Source: an uncultured Dysgonomonas sp. (lineage in GTDB: Bacteria > Bacteroidota > Bacteroidia > Bacteroidales > Dysgonomonadaceae). From it: a stretch of DNA of 30,710 nucleotides. Under the pieces are notes generated by a model. The model ran no database searches. It worked only from the letters and a program-made list of their open reading frames with translations, and was not told where the DNA came from. The stretch spans positions 1 through 30,710 of the forward strand of contig CALNCC010000165.1 of the NCBI GenBank assembly GCA_937875275.1. The letters are read 5' to 3'. Made by a program: the position numbers and the translations under genes. Positions 8,483 to 17,339 of this stretch are shown here, piece by piece (the stretch's first letter is position 1; each line of letters opens with the position of its first letter).

Positions 8483-8525
8483 AGAAAGGAACTGCTTCTG
8501 ACTGTGAGGTAGTTCCTTTCTTTTT
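8483..8525 (+). terminator. Rho-independent terminator
   Basis: AGAAAGGAACT (8483-8493) pairs with AGTTCCTTTCT (8511-8521) around a 17-base loop, followed by a T run. It ends the META lipoprotein transcript. Its stem also lies just beyond the stop of the convergent glycosyltransferase gene, though the minus-strand T tail is poor. Confidence 0.85.
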
Positions 8526-8528
8526 CGT

Positions 8529-9812
8529 CTACTCAGTTATACTGCGATATATATCCAATCGGCATTGAGCCAACTTGTCGGGATGTGCATACATTTCCAT
8601 TTTTTTCTTTGCTCCTGCCTGCAACGATTCGGCAAGATCGTGATCGTCCATCAGTCGCAACACCGCAGCAGAGAAACCCTCTGCATCATCAGCTATCAAA
8701 CATTCTTGTCCGTCAGTCATGTTCAATCCTTCTACGCCAATGGTAGTAGACACAATAGGTGTTCCATTCACGATTCCATCTAAGGCTTTTATTCTCACTC
8801 CACTACCGATACGGACAGGCACTATCATTATTTTATTTTTAAGATATTCTGTCAAGTCCTCTATATATCCTAAGAATAAAACATTCCGATGTCTCGCCTC
8901 AATCTGCTTCTGCCATTTATCGCTCCATTTACCTATCACATGCAGTTTGGCATCGGGAGACTGTTGAGATATCTTACCCCAACACGAATCGAGAAACCAC
9001 ATCAATCCATCGACATTGGGATAATGATAGCACCCGCCCAAAAAGATGAGATCGTTATTGAATCTGAAACCCGTAGATTTAAGTTTTTCGACGTCAACAT
9101 TTACTATTGCCGGAGAAACACTTACTGTTGTCGGATCTAAATATTTATCTAATTTATTTTTATCGACTTGAGTCATTGCCACTACATGATCGTACTGCCT
9201 CAAATATTGAAGTTCAAAGTTATTTGAATAGTTCAACATGTATCTATCTTCCGAAGTCGGATGCTGCAACAATGAATACTCACACTGGCACTTAGCCAAT
9301 CTCAGTTCGTGATGAATGAACACCTTCTTCACGCCTTTAGGCAATATATTGGCGATTGTAATCAATTCAAAAAAATCGACCTGTATGAGATCATAGCTAT
9401 TCCCCCGCAATACCGCATCAACAAAATCGACATACCCCACACTCAGCGGAGAATAGTAGTTGCTATATAACGACGAATATTTTCGAACAACACTGTCCTT
9501 ATCATCTTTTGCCGTTATCAGTCGCTTTATTTTTCTTTCTGCCGAGGCTTTTATCTTCGATAGTATTTTGTAATATGAGACCTTCTTCACCTCCACATCC
9601 GGTTGTTCTTCCGTCTGTTTATAGATATGAAATTGCACATCGCTCCACAATTTCTGCAATTGAGCAATTTTCTCATCATCCCCTTTCTGCTCTATAAACA
9701 CAATAGATATATTTACCTGCTTGCGTATACGATCTACAAGTCCGAAAAAGCCTTGATTTCCTCCCGAATTGACGGGATAGGGTATGTATGGGGTCAATAT
9801 TAAAAGGTTCAT
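8529..9812 (-). CDS. Glycosyltransferase, GT4-like (GT-B fold)
   Basis: This 427-residue cytoplasmic glycosyltransferase would move a sugar from a nucleotide donor to a glycan or lipid acceptor. The N-terminal LLILTPYIPYPVNSGGNQG is the typical GT-B start with a glycine-rich acceptor loop. The C-terminal half has LIFLGGCYHYPNVDGLMWF, VLFLGYIEDL and VPVRIGSGVRIKALDG, matching the donor-binding Glyco_trans_1_4 pattern, followed by NGTPIVSTTIGVEG. It is the last gene of the ileS-lspA series, 11 bases after the 97-residue gene. Donor and acceptor are not predictable; cell-surface polysaccharide synthesis is the likely context. Confidence 0.87.
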   Translation of the reverse strand: MNLLILTPYIPYPVNSGGNQGFFGLVDRIRKQVNISIVFIEQKGDDEKIAQLQKLWSDVQFHIYKQTEEQPDVEVKKVSYYKILSKIKASAERKIKRLITAKDDKDSVVRKYSSLYSNYYSPLSVGYVDFVDAVLRGNSYDLIQVDFFELITIANILPKGVKKVFIHHELRLAKCQCEYSLLQHPTSEDRYMLNYSNNFELQYLRQYDHVVAMTQVDKNKLDKYLDPTTVSVSPAIVNVDVEKLKSTGFRFNNDLIFLGGCYHYPNVDGLMWFLDSCWGKISQQSPDAKLHVIGKWSDKWQKQIEARHRNVLFLGYIEDLTEYLKNKIMIVPVRIGSGVRIKALDGIVNGTPIVSTTIGVEGLNMTDGQECLIADDAEGFSAAVLRLMDDHDLAESLQAGAKKKMEMYAHPDKLAQCRLDIYRSITE

Positions 9813-9823
9813 TTTTCTATTTA

Positions 9824-10117
9824 TTATCGCAACATCAGTTGCCTTTTATGTTCATCGTAGATCAGATATTCGCACTCAAGCATAGAGGAATTACCTCCGG
9901 CAAACTGAGTGAATTTCTCCGGCAATTTTACATTTTCGACAGCAATATGTTGTGGTACAAAAAACAACATTCCATTAAAGAATTGAGTACTCTCAATCTC
10001 TTTTTCAAAAGGATAGCATGCAACGATCCGCCCTCGATCATCACATTCCACAATATGATTTTTCAGATATATATCAGGATATATGAAAGTATAGTGAGAA
10101 TAAAATCGTTTCAACAT
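9824..10117 (-). CDS. 97-residue conserved-looking protein of unknown function
   Basis: This short soluble protein has mixed alpha/beta character and no signal peptide or membrane segment. The beginning, with aromatic residues followed by HIVECDDRGRIVACYPFEKEIESTQFFNGMLFFVP, vaguely recalls the N-terminal beta part of amidohydrolase-type enzymes (a strand with D-x-x-GRI, then a later F-x-P), but no metal ligands or TIM barrel are present. It sits in a tight run: 18 bases after the DUF4296 gene and 11 bases before the glycosyltransferase gene, so translation within an operon is likely. No function is assigned. Confidence 0.7.
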   Translation of the reverse strand: MLKRFYSHYTFIYPDIYLKNHIVECDDRGRIVACYPFEKEIESTQFFNGMLFFVPQHIAVENVKLPEKFTQFAGGNSSMLECEYLIYDEHKRQLMLR

Positions 10118-10135
10118 ATACTTTATGCTATGCGG

Positions 10136-10912
10136 TTATTGTTCAGGTTGGCTGTCTGTGTCCTCTATCGGTTCAGGAATCGGTTTGCGCTCATACTGAA
10201 TATTATACAACAAAACATTCGCTTCGCGCTGGCTTACCGGTAAACGGACAAACCCGGAAATTTTGGTTAAAAGACTGTCGGGTTTATTTGGACGACTAAC
10301 GGAGTAACACGAGTCTTTTTTAATTTTCATTTTTTCGATGATCGTTGTATCTCTATATACAAAGGTCAACTCGCCCTGCAATTTGCCAGATTCGGGTATC
10401 CCCAACACGTCAAACTGAAAGTAAAAATCTGTAATTGTACGCTTTATGGTTGTGGAGTCTAAGGAGAATGACAACATCGGCATTTCAGCTGTCAAGTGAT
10501 ATCTATCAGGCCTGCTTCGTCCACGAACTTTATTCGTATAGTCGAGCATGTTGGTTTCGATCTGCTTCAATTTATAACTTTCGGCATTTAGCAAAGAAAG
10601 TACAGAATCGTTTATCAACATGTATTTATTCATATCTTTCGAATACCACTCTAATGATTTATAGAGCTGATCTTGCGTAACATCATGCTTTTTCATTACT
10701 CCGTTAAACAAACCTTGAGTCATATCCTTTGCGTCTGCTTCCGACAAAGTATTCAATCCGCTCGCAGCCTCAGCAAGCTGAATATCATACAACACCTCTA
10801 TCATTTTCCCCTCCGACAGCACTTCGCTTGGCGCGCTCCTTCGGCACGAAAACATTGTCGCGAGCATGACAACCAACAGCAAGTATGTATTGGATTTGAA
10901 ATACCGGAACAT
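10136..10912 (-). CDS. DUF4296 lipoprotein
   Basis: This 258-residue envelope lipoprotein has a signal peptide with the lipobox Cys at C23 (ATMFSC), followed by a DUF4296 domain (about residues 28-115: PSEVLSEGKMIEVLYDIQLAEA). The C-terminal half is less conserved. DUF4296 proteins are a Bacteroidota-specific family of unknown function. The gene starts 4 bases after the lspA stop, so the maturation enzyme LspA and this lipoprotein are produced together. The ATG at 10912 fits the signal peptide. Confidence 0.87.
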   Translation of the reverse strand: MFRYFKSNTYLLLVVMLATMFSCRRSAPSEVLSEGKMIEVLYDIQLAEAASGLNTLSEADAKDMTQGLFNGVMKKHDVTQDQLYKSLEWYSKDMNKYMLINDSVLSLLNAESYKLKQIETNMLDYTNKVRGRSRPDRYHLTAEMPMLSFSLDSTTIKRTITDFYFQFDVLGIPESGKLQGELTFVYRDTTIIEKMKIKKDSCYSVSRPNKPDSLLTKISGFVRLPVSQREANVLLYNIQYERKPIPEPIEDTDSQPEQ

Positions 10913-10916
10913 ATTC

Positions 10917-11543
10917 TCAGACAGTTTTATTAGACTCTAACGAAGTAAGCAATGTTTTACGATAAAACAAAAGAAGGACAAATATCCCTACCGTTATTGC
11001 CGAATCGGCGATATTGAAAACAGGACTGAAGAACGTAAATTCCTCGCCACCACTCACTGGAAACCAATCGGGGAACGTACCGTTTATCAGAGGGAAATAA
11101 AGCATATCCACAACTTTGCCGTGCATCCAACTCGAATACCCCTCTCCTATGGGAACAAACGTAGCAACATGTCCCGGATAACTTGCCGAGAATATTTCGC
11201 CATAGAATACACAATCAATGATATTGCCCATAGCGCCTGCCCATATCATAGAGACAAAGACAATATAACCGACTGCATAATTTTTCGTCACCAATTGCGA
11301 GATATAATAACCGATAAAACCGATGGCTACAATCCGAAATAAAGTAAGAAACAGTTTGCTACCGACTTCCATACCAAAAGCCATCCCGTTATTTTCCACA
11401 AAATGAATTTTAAACCAACTTGCCACCTCGATGCTTTCGCCCAAATACATATTGGTTTTCACCCAAATCTTCACTGCCTGATCTATAATCAGTATTACCA
11501 AAACGACCAACACGGCAATCCACGCGGATTTTTTCTTACTCAT
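10917..11543 (-). CDS. lspA: Lipoprotein signal peptidase (signal peptidase II)
   Basis: This inner-membrane aspartic peptidase removes signal peptides from prolipoproteins after diacylglyceryl transfer. The 208-residue protein has about four membrane segments, the IDQAVK motif near the first, NNGMAFGM, GAMGNIID, and the two catalytic Asp in VVDML (D146) and FNIADSA (D180). Compared with E. coli LspA there are about two dozen extra residues between GNIID and VVD, including GHVATFVPIGEG. The Met at 11543 (MSKKKSAW) is preferred to 11588 because it gives the usual short charged N-terminus. It lies between the dksA-like gene and the DUF4296 lipoprotein gene in the ileS series. Confidence 0.95.
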   Translation of the reverse strand: MSKKKSAWIAVLVVLVILIIDQAVKIWVKTNMYLGESIEVASWFKIHFVENNGMAFGMEVGSKLFLTLFRIVAIGFIGYYISQLVTKNYAVGYIVFVSMIWAGAMGNIIDCVFYGEIFSASYPGHVATFVPIGEGYSSWMHGKVVDMLYFPLINGTFPDWFPVSGGEEFTFFSPVFNIADSAITVGIFVLLLFYRKTLLTSLESNKTV

Positions 11544-11655
11544 AATTTTCTGAGGGTCTATATCTCTATTCTGATTTACAAGGAACAAAAGAAAAAACAG
11601 AGATGCACTTACATTACAACTCCATTTTTTCTCTCATCATTTTATGCTTATTTTA

Positions 11656-12036
11656 TTATTTTACACCGCTATTCTTAGCCTCGATACTCAATGTCGCATG
11701 AGGAACTGCGCGCAGGCGTTCTTTCGGAATCAGTTTACCTGTATCGCGACAGATGCCGTATGTTTTGTTTTCAATACGGATCAGTGCCGATTGAAGATTC
11801 TGTATAAACTTCATCTGGCGTTGAGCCAAACGTCCGGCTTCTTCTTTCGACAAGGTAGATGCCCCCTCCTCTAACACCTTAAATGTTGGAGATGTATCTG
11901 TTACATCATTCCCGTCTTCGTTGGTTATAGCAGCTCTCAATTGCTCATACTCTTCTTTGGCTTTAGTCAGCTTCTCTATGATTATCTTGCGGAATTCATC
12001 TAATTCCTCATCTGCATATCTTGTTTTTTCTGCCAT
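11656..12036 (-). CDS. DksA/TraR-family RNA polymerase-binding protein with degenerate zinc finger
   Basis: This 126-residue protein resembles DksA, which inserts a coiled coil into the RNA polymerase secondary channel and modulates initiation with ppGpp. The N-terminal part is a helical hairpin (about residues 10-90) with DVTDTS (D44, D47) at its tip, resembling DksA's DxxDxA. The zinc-finger signature is present as YGICRDTGKLIPKERLRA followed by PHATLSIEAK, but only one Cys remains (C96); the other three ligand positions are Thr, Ser and Ala, so classical zinc binding is unlikely. It lies 55 bases after ileS and before lspA. Confidence 0.88.
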   Translation of the reverse strand: MAEKTRYADEELDEFRKIIIEKLTKAKEEYEQLRAAITNEDGNDVTDTSPTFKVLEEGASTLSKEEAGRLAQRQMKFIQNLQSALIRIENKTYGICRDTGKLIPKERLRAVPHATLSIEAKNSGVK

Positions 12037-12091
12037 GACTCTATCTATTTAATTATTAAACATTTTGTTTACGTTATGAAGATAGTTATTT

Positions 12092-15000
12092 TTATTTAAC
12101 TTTCTCTATTATCATCTTTAAAATGAAATTATCCATTTCAAATTCCTGTCCATCCAAGTCTTTTACAAGGTCGATACCATCTGCCAAAACCTGTATGGAT
12201 ATATATTCTTTGTATTCGTCGATCACATCTCTCACATCCTCAACATCCGACACTTTTATCAGAATGCGGTCTGTAATTTCCAATCCGCTCGATTTACGTA
12301 GATTCTGAATACGATTGACCATTTCGCGGGCAATACCTTCTTTCCTCAGATCTTCGGTAATAGTTACATCGAGAGCGACAGTCAGACGACCTTCGTTGGC
12401 AACCAACCATCCCGGAATATCTTCTGAAATTATTTCTACGTCAGCCAACTCGATCGTTGCATTCTGCCCGTCAATATCGAAACCGTATGTTCCTTCTTTT
12501 TCAAATTGACCGATAGCTTTCTGCGACATTCCTTGCACGGCTGCTGCCAATTGCTTCATAATCTTTCCATAGCGAGGACCGAGTTTCTTAAAGTCCGGTT
12601 TGATTTTCTTTACCAAGATACCGGCTCCACTGTCAACATACTTCAATGCTTTCACATTCACTTCGTTGAGGATAAGATCGCTCACAGCCTCTATGTCTGA
12701 TTGCTGTTTAGCATCAACAACCGGAATCATGATTTGGTTCAGCGGTTGACGTACTTTTATATTTACCTTGCGACGAAGTGCCAACACGATAGACGAAACG
12801 TCTTGCGCTATCTGCATACGTTCTTCCAAGAGTGTGTCGATATATTTCTCGTCATACTTAGGAAAATCGGCTGTATGTACCGACACGGCATTGTCGCGCC
12901 CTGTTACCGACACCAAGTCAGAATATAACTTATCGGCATAGAACGGAGATATCGGAGACATCAATTTGGCAATGGTTTCGAGACAGGTGTACAACGTCTG
13001 ATAAGCTGATAATTTGTCGGTAGTCATCTCGCCACCCCAGAAACGTTTACGGTTGAGACGCACATACCAGTTACTAAGATTATCGTTAACGAAGTCTGAA
13101 ATTGCCCGTCCGGCTTTTGTCGGCTCATAATCGGCATAGCACTCGTCAACATATTTAATCAACGAATTGAGCAACGAAAGCACCCATCGGTCAATCTCAG
13201 GACGCTGCTCCATTGCTATTGCTTCTTCTTCAAACTTGAACCCGTCTACATTTGCGTACAACGCAAAGAATGAATATGTGTTATACAGCGTTCCGAAGTA
13301 CTTACGGCGCACTTCTTCAACACCTTCAATATCAAATTTCAGATTATCCCATGGCGACGCATTTGTAATCATATACCAACGCAATGGGTCGGAACCGTAC
13401 TTTTCGATTGACTCGAACGGATCAATCCCGTTCCCAAGCCTTTTCGACATTTTGTTTCCGTTCTTATCTAATACAAGCCCGTTAGAAATCACATTCTTGA
13501 ACGATATGCGATCTTTAAACATTGTCGATATCGCATGCAGCGTAAAGAACCATCCACGTGTTTGGTCTACTCCTTCGGCGATAAAATCGGCAGGAAACAC
13601 TTTTTCAAATTCTTCTTCGCTAATGTTCGGATAGAACATTTGAGCAAAAGGCATCGCACCCGAGTCGAACCAAACGTCGATAAGGTCTAACTCACGCTTC
13701 ATCGGTTGCCCCGAATCGGACACCAATATAATATTATCTACATAAGGACGGTGGAGATCAATTTTCTCATAATTCGCCTTATCCATATTACTTATTTCAA
13801 AACCTTCCCAAGGAATTTCGGTCATAAAGCCGGCTTTTACAGCCTTCTCCATTTCTTCGTATAGCTCTTTTACCGAACCTATACATTTCTCTTCCTTACC
13901 GTCTTCGGTTCTCCATATTGGAAGAGGAGTTCCCCAATAGCGGCTACGGCTCAAGTTCCAATCTTGTAAGTTTTCGAGCCATTTACCGAAGCGTCCCGAA
14001 CCTGTCGATGCAGGTTTCCAGTTTATCGTTTTGTTGAGCTCTATCAATCGGTCGCGGCTTGCTGTTGTACGTATAAACCAACTATCTAACGGATAATACA
14101 ATACAGGTTTATCGGTACGCCAACAGTGCGGATAGTTATGCACATGTTTCTCGATGCGGAATGCTTGATTTTGTTGCTTGAGCATCACACAGATGTCAAT
14201 ATCTAATGTAACATCGTTTTCGGTCAGTTGTGCATCATAGGCATTTTTGACATAGCGACCGGCATATTCTTTATACAGATCAACATTCACGTTCGACTTT
14301 ACAAAATCGGCATCAAGGTCTTCCAATTTGAAGAACTTACCCGTAAAATCGACCATCGGACGTTGATTACCATCTTTGTCCAACAACATCAAAGGAGGCA
14401 CGTTGTTTGCTTTTGCCACCTTAGAGTCATCTGCCCCGAATGTAGGTGCTATATGCACAATACCCGTACCGTCTTCTGTGGTAACGAAGTCGCCTGTAAT
14501 CACACGGAATGCTCCTTCTCCCGGATTTACCCATGGGATAAGTTGCTCATATTCCATTCCTGCCAACTCCGAACCTTTCCACTCTCCTACAACCTTGAAC
14601 GGGATCAATTTGTCTCCTTCTTTGTAGTCCTCGAGAGCTATATCTTTTGCTTTGTCGCTGAATAATGAGTGCATCAACGCCTTAGCGGCAACTATCGTTT
14701 CTTTCTCGGATGTATAGGGGTTGTATGTCTGCACAGCCACATACTCTATATCGGCGTTTACTGCCAACGCTGTGTTAGATGGCAATGTCCACGGAGTAGT
14801 CGTCCATGCAATGAAATAGGCTGTTCCGAATTGTGCCATTTCGGGCTTCGGTTGCTTCATCTTGAACTGGGCGATACAGGTCGTATCTTTTACATCACGG
14901 TATGTTCCTGGTTGATTCAACTCGTGAGAGCTCAATCCTGTTCCAGCAGCAGGAGAATAAGGCTGTATTGTATAACCTTTGTATAAGAAGTTTTTATTAT

Positions 15001-15505
15001 ATAGCTCTTTAAGCAGGAACCAAAGTGTCTCTATATAGCGGCTGTCGTAAGTGATGTAAGGATCACTCATATCTACCCAATATCCCATCTTACGAGTGAG
15101 GTCTTCCCACTCTTTGGTATATTTCATTACCTCCTTGCGGCAGGCGTTGTTATATTCTTCAACAGTAATTTTCTTACCTATATCATCTTTGGTGATACCG
15201 AGCATTTTCTCAACACCCAATTCCACCGGCAACCCATGAGTATCCCACCCGGCTTTACGTTTTACCTGAAAACCTTTCATCGTCTTGTAACGACAGAAAA
15301 TATCCTTAATCGTACGAGCCATCACATGATGAATACCCGGCATACCGTTTGCTGATGGCGGCCCTTCATAGAAAACAAAAGACGGCGCACCGTTTCGTTC
15401 TTCTATACTCTTTTCAAAAATGTTTTCCTTATCCCATTTCGCAAGCACTTCCTTGTTTATGTCGGATAGGTTAAACTTGTTATATTCTGTAAACTGTTTA
15501 CTCAT
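12092..15505 (-). CDS. ileS: Isoleucyl-tRNA synthetase (long, eukaryote-like type)
   Basis: This cytoplasmic class I synthetase charges tRNA-Ile and edits misactivated valine. At 1137 residues it is longer than E. coli IleRS (about 940). The HIGH-type motif reads PSANGMPGIHH (GIHH at 57-60), typical of the eukaryote-like IleS2 group, and the KMSKS loop reads KMSKR (685-689). The CP1 editing insertion, an anticodon-binding helical domain (about 735-930) and a C-terminal DUF5915-like region (about 930-1137) follow in order. The IleS2 type is often associated with mupirocin insensitivity, which is family knowledge, not shown here. No zinc ribbon is evident at the C-terminus. A -7-like element lies at 15540-15547. 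Confidence 0.97.
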   Translation of the reverse strand: MSKQFTEYNKFNLSDINKEVLAKWDKENIFEKSIEERNGAPSFVFYEGPPSANGMPGIHHVMARTIKDIFCRYKTMKGFQVKRKAGWDTHGLPVELGVEKMLGITKDDIGKKITVEEYNNACRKEVMKYTKEWEDLTRKMGYWVDMSDPYITYDSRYIETLWFLLKELYNKNFLYKGYTIQPYSPAAGTGLSSHELNQPGTYRDVKDTTCIAQFKMKQPKPEMAQFGTAYFIAWTTTPWTLPSNTALAVNADIEYVAVQTYNPYTSEKETIVAAKALMHSLFSDKAKDIALEDYKEGDKLIPFKVVGEWKGSELAGMEYEQLIPWVNPGEGAFRVITGDFVTTEDGTGIVHIAPTFGADDSKVAKANNVPPLMLLDKDGNQRPMVDFTGKFFKLEDLDADFVKSNVNVDLYKEYAGRYVKNAYDAQLTENDVTLDIDICVMLKQQNQAFRIEKHVHNYPHCWRTDKPVLYYPLDSWFIRTTASRDRLIELNKTINWKPASTGSGRFGKWLENLQDWNLSRSRYWGTPLPIWRTEDGKEEKCIGSVKELYEEMEKAVKAGFMTEIPWEGFEISNMDKANYEKIDLHRPYVDNIILVSDSGQPMKRELDLIDVWFDSGAMPFAQMFYPNISEEEFEKVFPADFIAEGVDQTRGWFFTLHAISTMFKDRISFKNVISNGLVLDKNGNKMSKRLGNGIDPFESIEKYGSDPLRWYMITNASPWDNLKFDIEGVEEVRRKYFGTLYNTYSFFALYANVDGFKFEEEAIAMEQRPEIDRWVLSLLNSLIKYVDECYADYEPTKAGRAISDFVNDNLSNWYVRLNRKRFWGGEMTTDKLSAYQTLYTCLETIAKLMSPISPFYADKLYSDLVSVTGRDNAVSVHTADFPKYDEKYIDTLLEERMQIAQDVSSIVLALRRKVNIKVRQPLNQIMIPVVDAKQQSDIEAVSDLILNEVNVKALKYVDSGAGILVKKIKPDFKKLGPRYGKIMKQLAAAVQGMSQKAIGQFEKEGTYGFDIDGQNATIELADVEIISEDIPGWLVANEGRLTVALDVTITEDLRKEGIAREMVNRIQNLRKSSGLEITDRILIKVSDVEDVRDVIDEYKEYISIQVLADGIDLVKDLDGQEFEMDNFILKMIIEKVK

Positions 15506-15539
15506 AACGAATGATTCCTCTCTGCTAAAAAAATTGTGT

Positions 15540-15547
15540 CAAAGATA
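15540..15547 (-). promoter_or_regulatory. Putative -7 promoter element of ileS
   Basis: On the minus strand this reads TATCTTTG, matching TAnnTTTG, about 35 bases before the ileS ATG. The rest of the 15506-15684 gap is AT-rich with no leader, T-box or tRNA that I can see. Confidence 0.45.
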
Positions 15548-15684
15548 ATGAAAAATACGATATCTCGGAATCGCTTTTTCGCATATATACATATCATTAT
15601 CTCAAAAAACATTAACCTCTTACCTATTTGATTTAGATAAAAGGTTTGAATATATATGATTGTTGTTAGTCGGTTGATGTAGAT

Positions 15685-16206
15685 TTACCACCCAAAGGCT
15701 TCTTCGCCAAACCAATTATTTTGCGATTTCATCACCTGCTCTATCACGTCGCGGGCAACACCTTCGCCACCTTTGGCGTGCGATATGTACTTTGCTATAT
15801 TCTTTATTTCGGGAGCAGCATCTGCCGGTGCAACGGGCAAGCCGACAAGCTTCATCACAGGATAGTCCGGCAAATCGTCGCCTACATAGATTATTTCTTC
15901 GGGCTTGTAACCGGTTTTTTCTATATAATCTTCAAAGTCGTGTATCTTCACACTCGACTTCATATATATATGCTCTACGCCTAAGCGTTCGAAACGGATT
16001 CGGACAGCATCGGTATATCCGCCCGTTATGATGGCTATTCCATAGTCTTTTTTTACCGCCTGATGGATTGCAAAACCATCTTTTATATTGACAGTCCGCA
16101 TCGGGTCTCCATCGGGAGAAAGAGGTATGATATCCTGCGAAAGCACACCATCGACATCGAATATAAATGCCTTTATCGTAGATAGGTCGTAGTTTATTGT
16201 ACTCAT
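15685..16206 (-). CDS. kdsC: 3-deoxy-D-manno-octulosonate 8-phosphate phosphatase (KdsC), HAD family
   Basis: This enzyme hydrolyses Kdo-8-phosphate to Kdo in the cytoplasm, a step in making the LPS inner core. At 173 residues it has the compact, cap-less HAD architecture of KdsC: motif I FDVDGVL (D17, D19), motif II ITGG (T61), and motif IV VGDDLPDYPVM (D110, D111). The C-terminal GGEGVARDVIEQVM tail is the KdsC feature that reaches the neighbouring subunit's active site. The ATG overlaps the upstream Rossmann/DUF2520 gene by 4 bases, so the two are translationally coupled. Confidence 0.93.
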   Translation of the reverse strand: MSTINYDLSTIKAFIFDVDGVLSQDIIPLSPDGDPMRTVNIKDGFAIHQAVKKDYGIAIITGGYTDAVRIRFERLGVEHIYMKSSVKIHDFEDYIEKTGYKPEEIIYVGDDLPDYPVMKLVGLPVAPADAAPEIKNIAKYISHAKGGEGVARDVIEQVMKSQNNWFGEEAFGW

Positions 16207-16985
16207 ATATCTTTTTTATTATGAAGGTTATAAATCCCCTCACTTAGTGATTCGTATATCTTTTTTTGTTTCTCGTCCGCCAATAGAGACAAGTGCTTGT
16301 CAATCACATTGCGGTCGAGTCGCACTGCCGGTCCGGTCTGTGCATCATAAGAATTTAACAAGTGTATTTTTCGGCATGTTTGGTCGATAAGAGGGAGCAA
16401 ATCTTCCTTCGGCACACCGGTTGATTCAACAATTTGTTCCGACAGAGAATACATATAATTAACAAAGTTACAAGCATATACCCCCGATAGGTGCACATAC
16501 TTACGCAACTCTGACGACAGGCTCTTCACGTTGTCAGACAAGGGAGAGCAAATCCCCCTTAATTCATCAAAAACTTCATCCGAAGAGCTCTCCAAATATA
16601 TAGGAACACTCGTCCAGTCTATTGGTATCCCTTTCGTAAATGTCTGGAAAGGATATAAAACTCCATATCTGTCGCTATACTGCTCAAACACGTCCATCGG
16701 TATACTTCCGGCGGTATGTATCCATATTCCGTAATTAGGCTTTATCTGTGAAATCAAAGACTCCAAAACAGAATCTTTCACAGAAAAAACATAGAGATCG
16801 GCACTATCGACCACTGCACCAATATCGGTAACAGCTTCGGCTTGGACAGCCTTTGCCAAATCGGATGCAGATTGCATTGTTCGGCTGTACACCTGCTTTA
16901 CGCAAATCCCCGACCGATGGAATGCCATTGCCAAATGCGTGGCAACATTGCCTGCACCGATGAATACAACAGACCCAATCATCAA
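16203..16985 (-). CDS. Rossmann-like and DUF2520 domain protein
   Basis: This 260-residue protein has an N-terminal dinucleotide-binding fold (VVFIGAGNVATHLAMAF, a GxGxxxxH pattern, about residues 5-120) and a helical DUF2520 C-terminal domain (about 130-250) with HLSGVYACNFVNYMYSLSE. The arrangement resembles ProC or F420-dependent NADP reductases and 6-phosphogluconate dehydrogenase-like folds, so an NAD(P)-dependent oxidoreductase is plausible, but no substrate is known to me. It overlaps kdsC downstream and the small membrane gene upstream by 4 bases each. Two consecutive ATG codons begin the gene; the first overlaps the preceding stop as ATGA. Confidence 0.87.
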   Translation of the reverse strand: MMIGSVVFIGAGNVATHLAMAFHRSGICVKQVYSRTMQSASDLAKAVQAEAVTDIGAVVDSADLYVFSVKDSVLESLISQIKPNYGIWIHTAGSIPMDVFEQYSDRYGVLYPFQTFTKGIPIDWTSVPIYLESSSDEVFDELRGICSPLSDNVKSLSSELRKYVHLSGVYACNFVNYMYSLSEQIVESTGVPKEDLLPLIDQTCRKIHLLNSYDAQTGPAVRLDRNVIDKHLSLLADEKQKKIYESLSEGIYNLHNKKDI

Positions 16986-17311
16986 TTTTTCTTAGATGAA
17001 AGAATCATTACAATCCCCACCACAATGAGAGCAAGAGGAACTATGAATTTGGAGTATTGGCTTACCCATCCAAAGAAGATATCTGAATTAAGGAATACCC
17101 CCACTGCCAACAACAGCCAACTCCACACCTTCTTGGGTTGCGTGATTACAAAAACGATTCCCGCAACGAGGAAGAAAGCTCCTACGCTAATCAGTCTTTC
17201 TCCATGAGGTATTTGTGCAAGAACATTTACTTTGTCCAATAGGTATAATACCCCAAATATGAGGAACGTAATACCATACGATAATTTATCACTTGTTTGT
17301 TTTATTGCCAT
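16982..17311 (-). CDS. Small integral membrane protein, four predicted segments
   Basis: This 109-residue protein has four hydrophobic segments (about residues 12-28, 40-57, 62-78, 86-104) separated by short polar loops. It resembles LiaF-transmembrane/DUF5668-like proteins, whose function is unsettled. The short basic tail SSKKN ends at the membrane edge. It is the first gene of an overlapping unit with the Rossmann/DUF2520 and kdsC genes, suggesting an envelope-related role, but nothing more specific is visible. Confidence 0.75.
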   Translation of the reverse strand: MAIKQTSDKLSYGITFLIFGVLYLLDKVNVLAQIPHGERLISVGAFFLVAGIVFVITQPKKVWSWLLLAVGVFLNSDIFFGWVSQYSKFIVPLALIVVGIVMILSSKKN

Positions 17312-17339
17312 ATGTCTGTCTATTCGAAATAATTAATAC

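Noticed and set aside
12123..14986. Plus-strand open frames of 60-155 codons over ileS
   Set aside because: They are antisense to ileS, which has continuous conserved motifs, and their composition is that of shadows.
15506..15684. T-box or other tRNA-sensing leader upstream of ileS
   Set aside because: No T-box core, stem I pattern or terminator/antiterminator could be seen, and such leaders are not expected in Bacteroidota.
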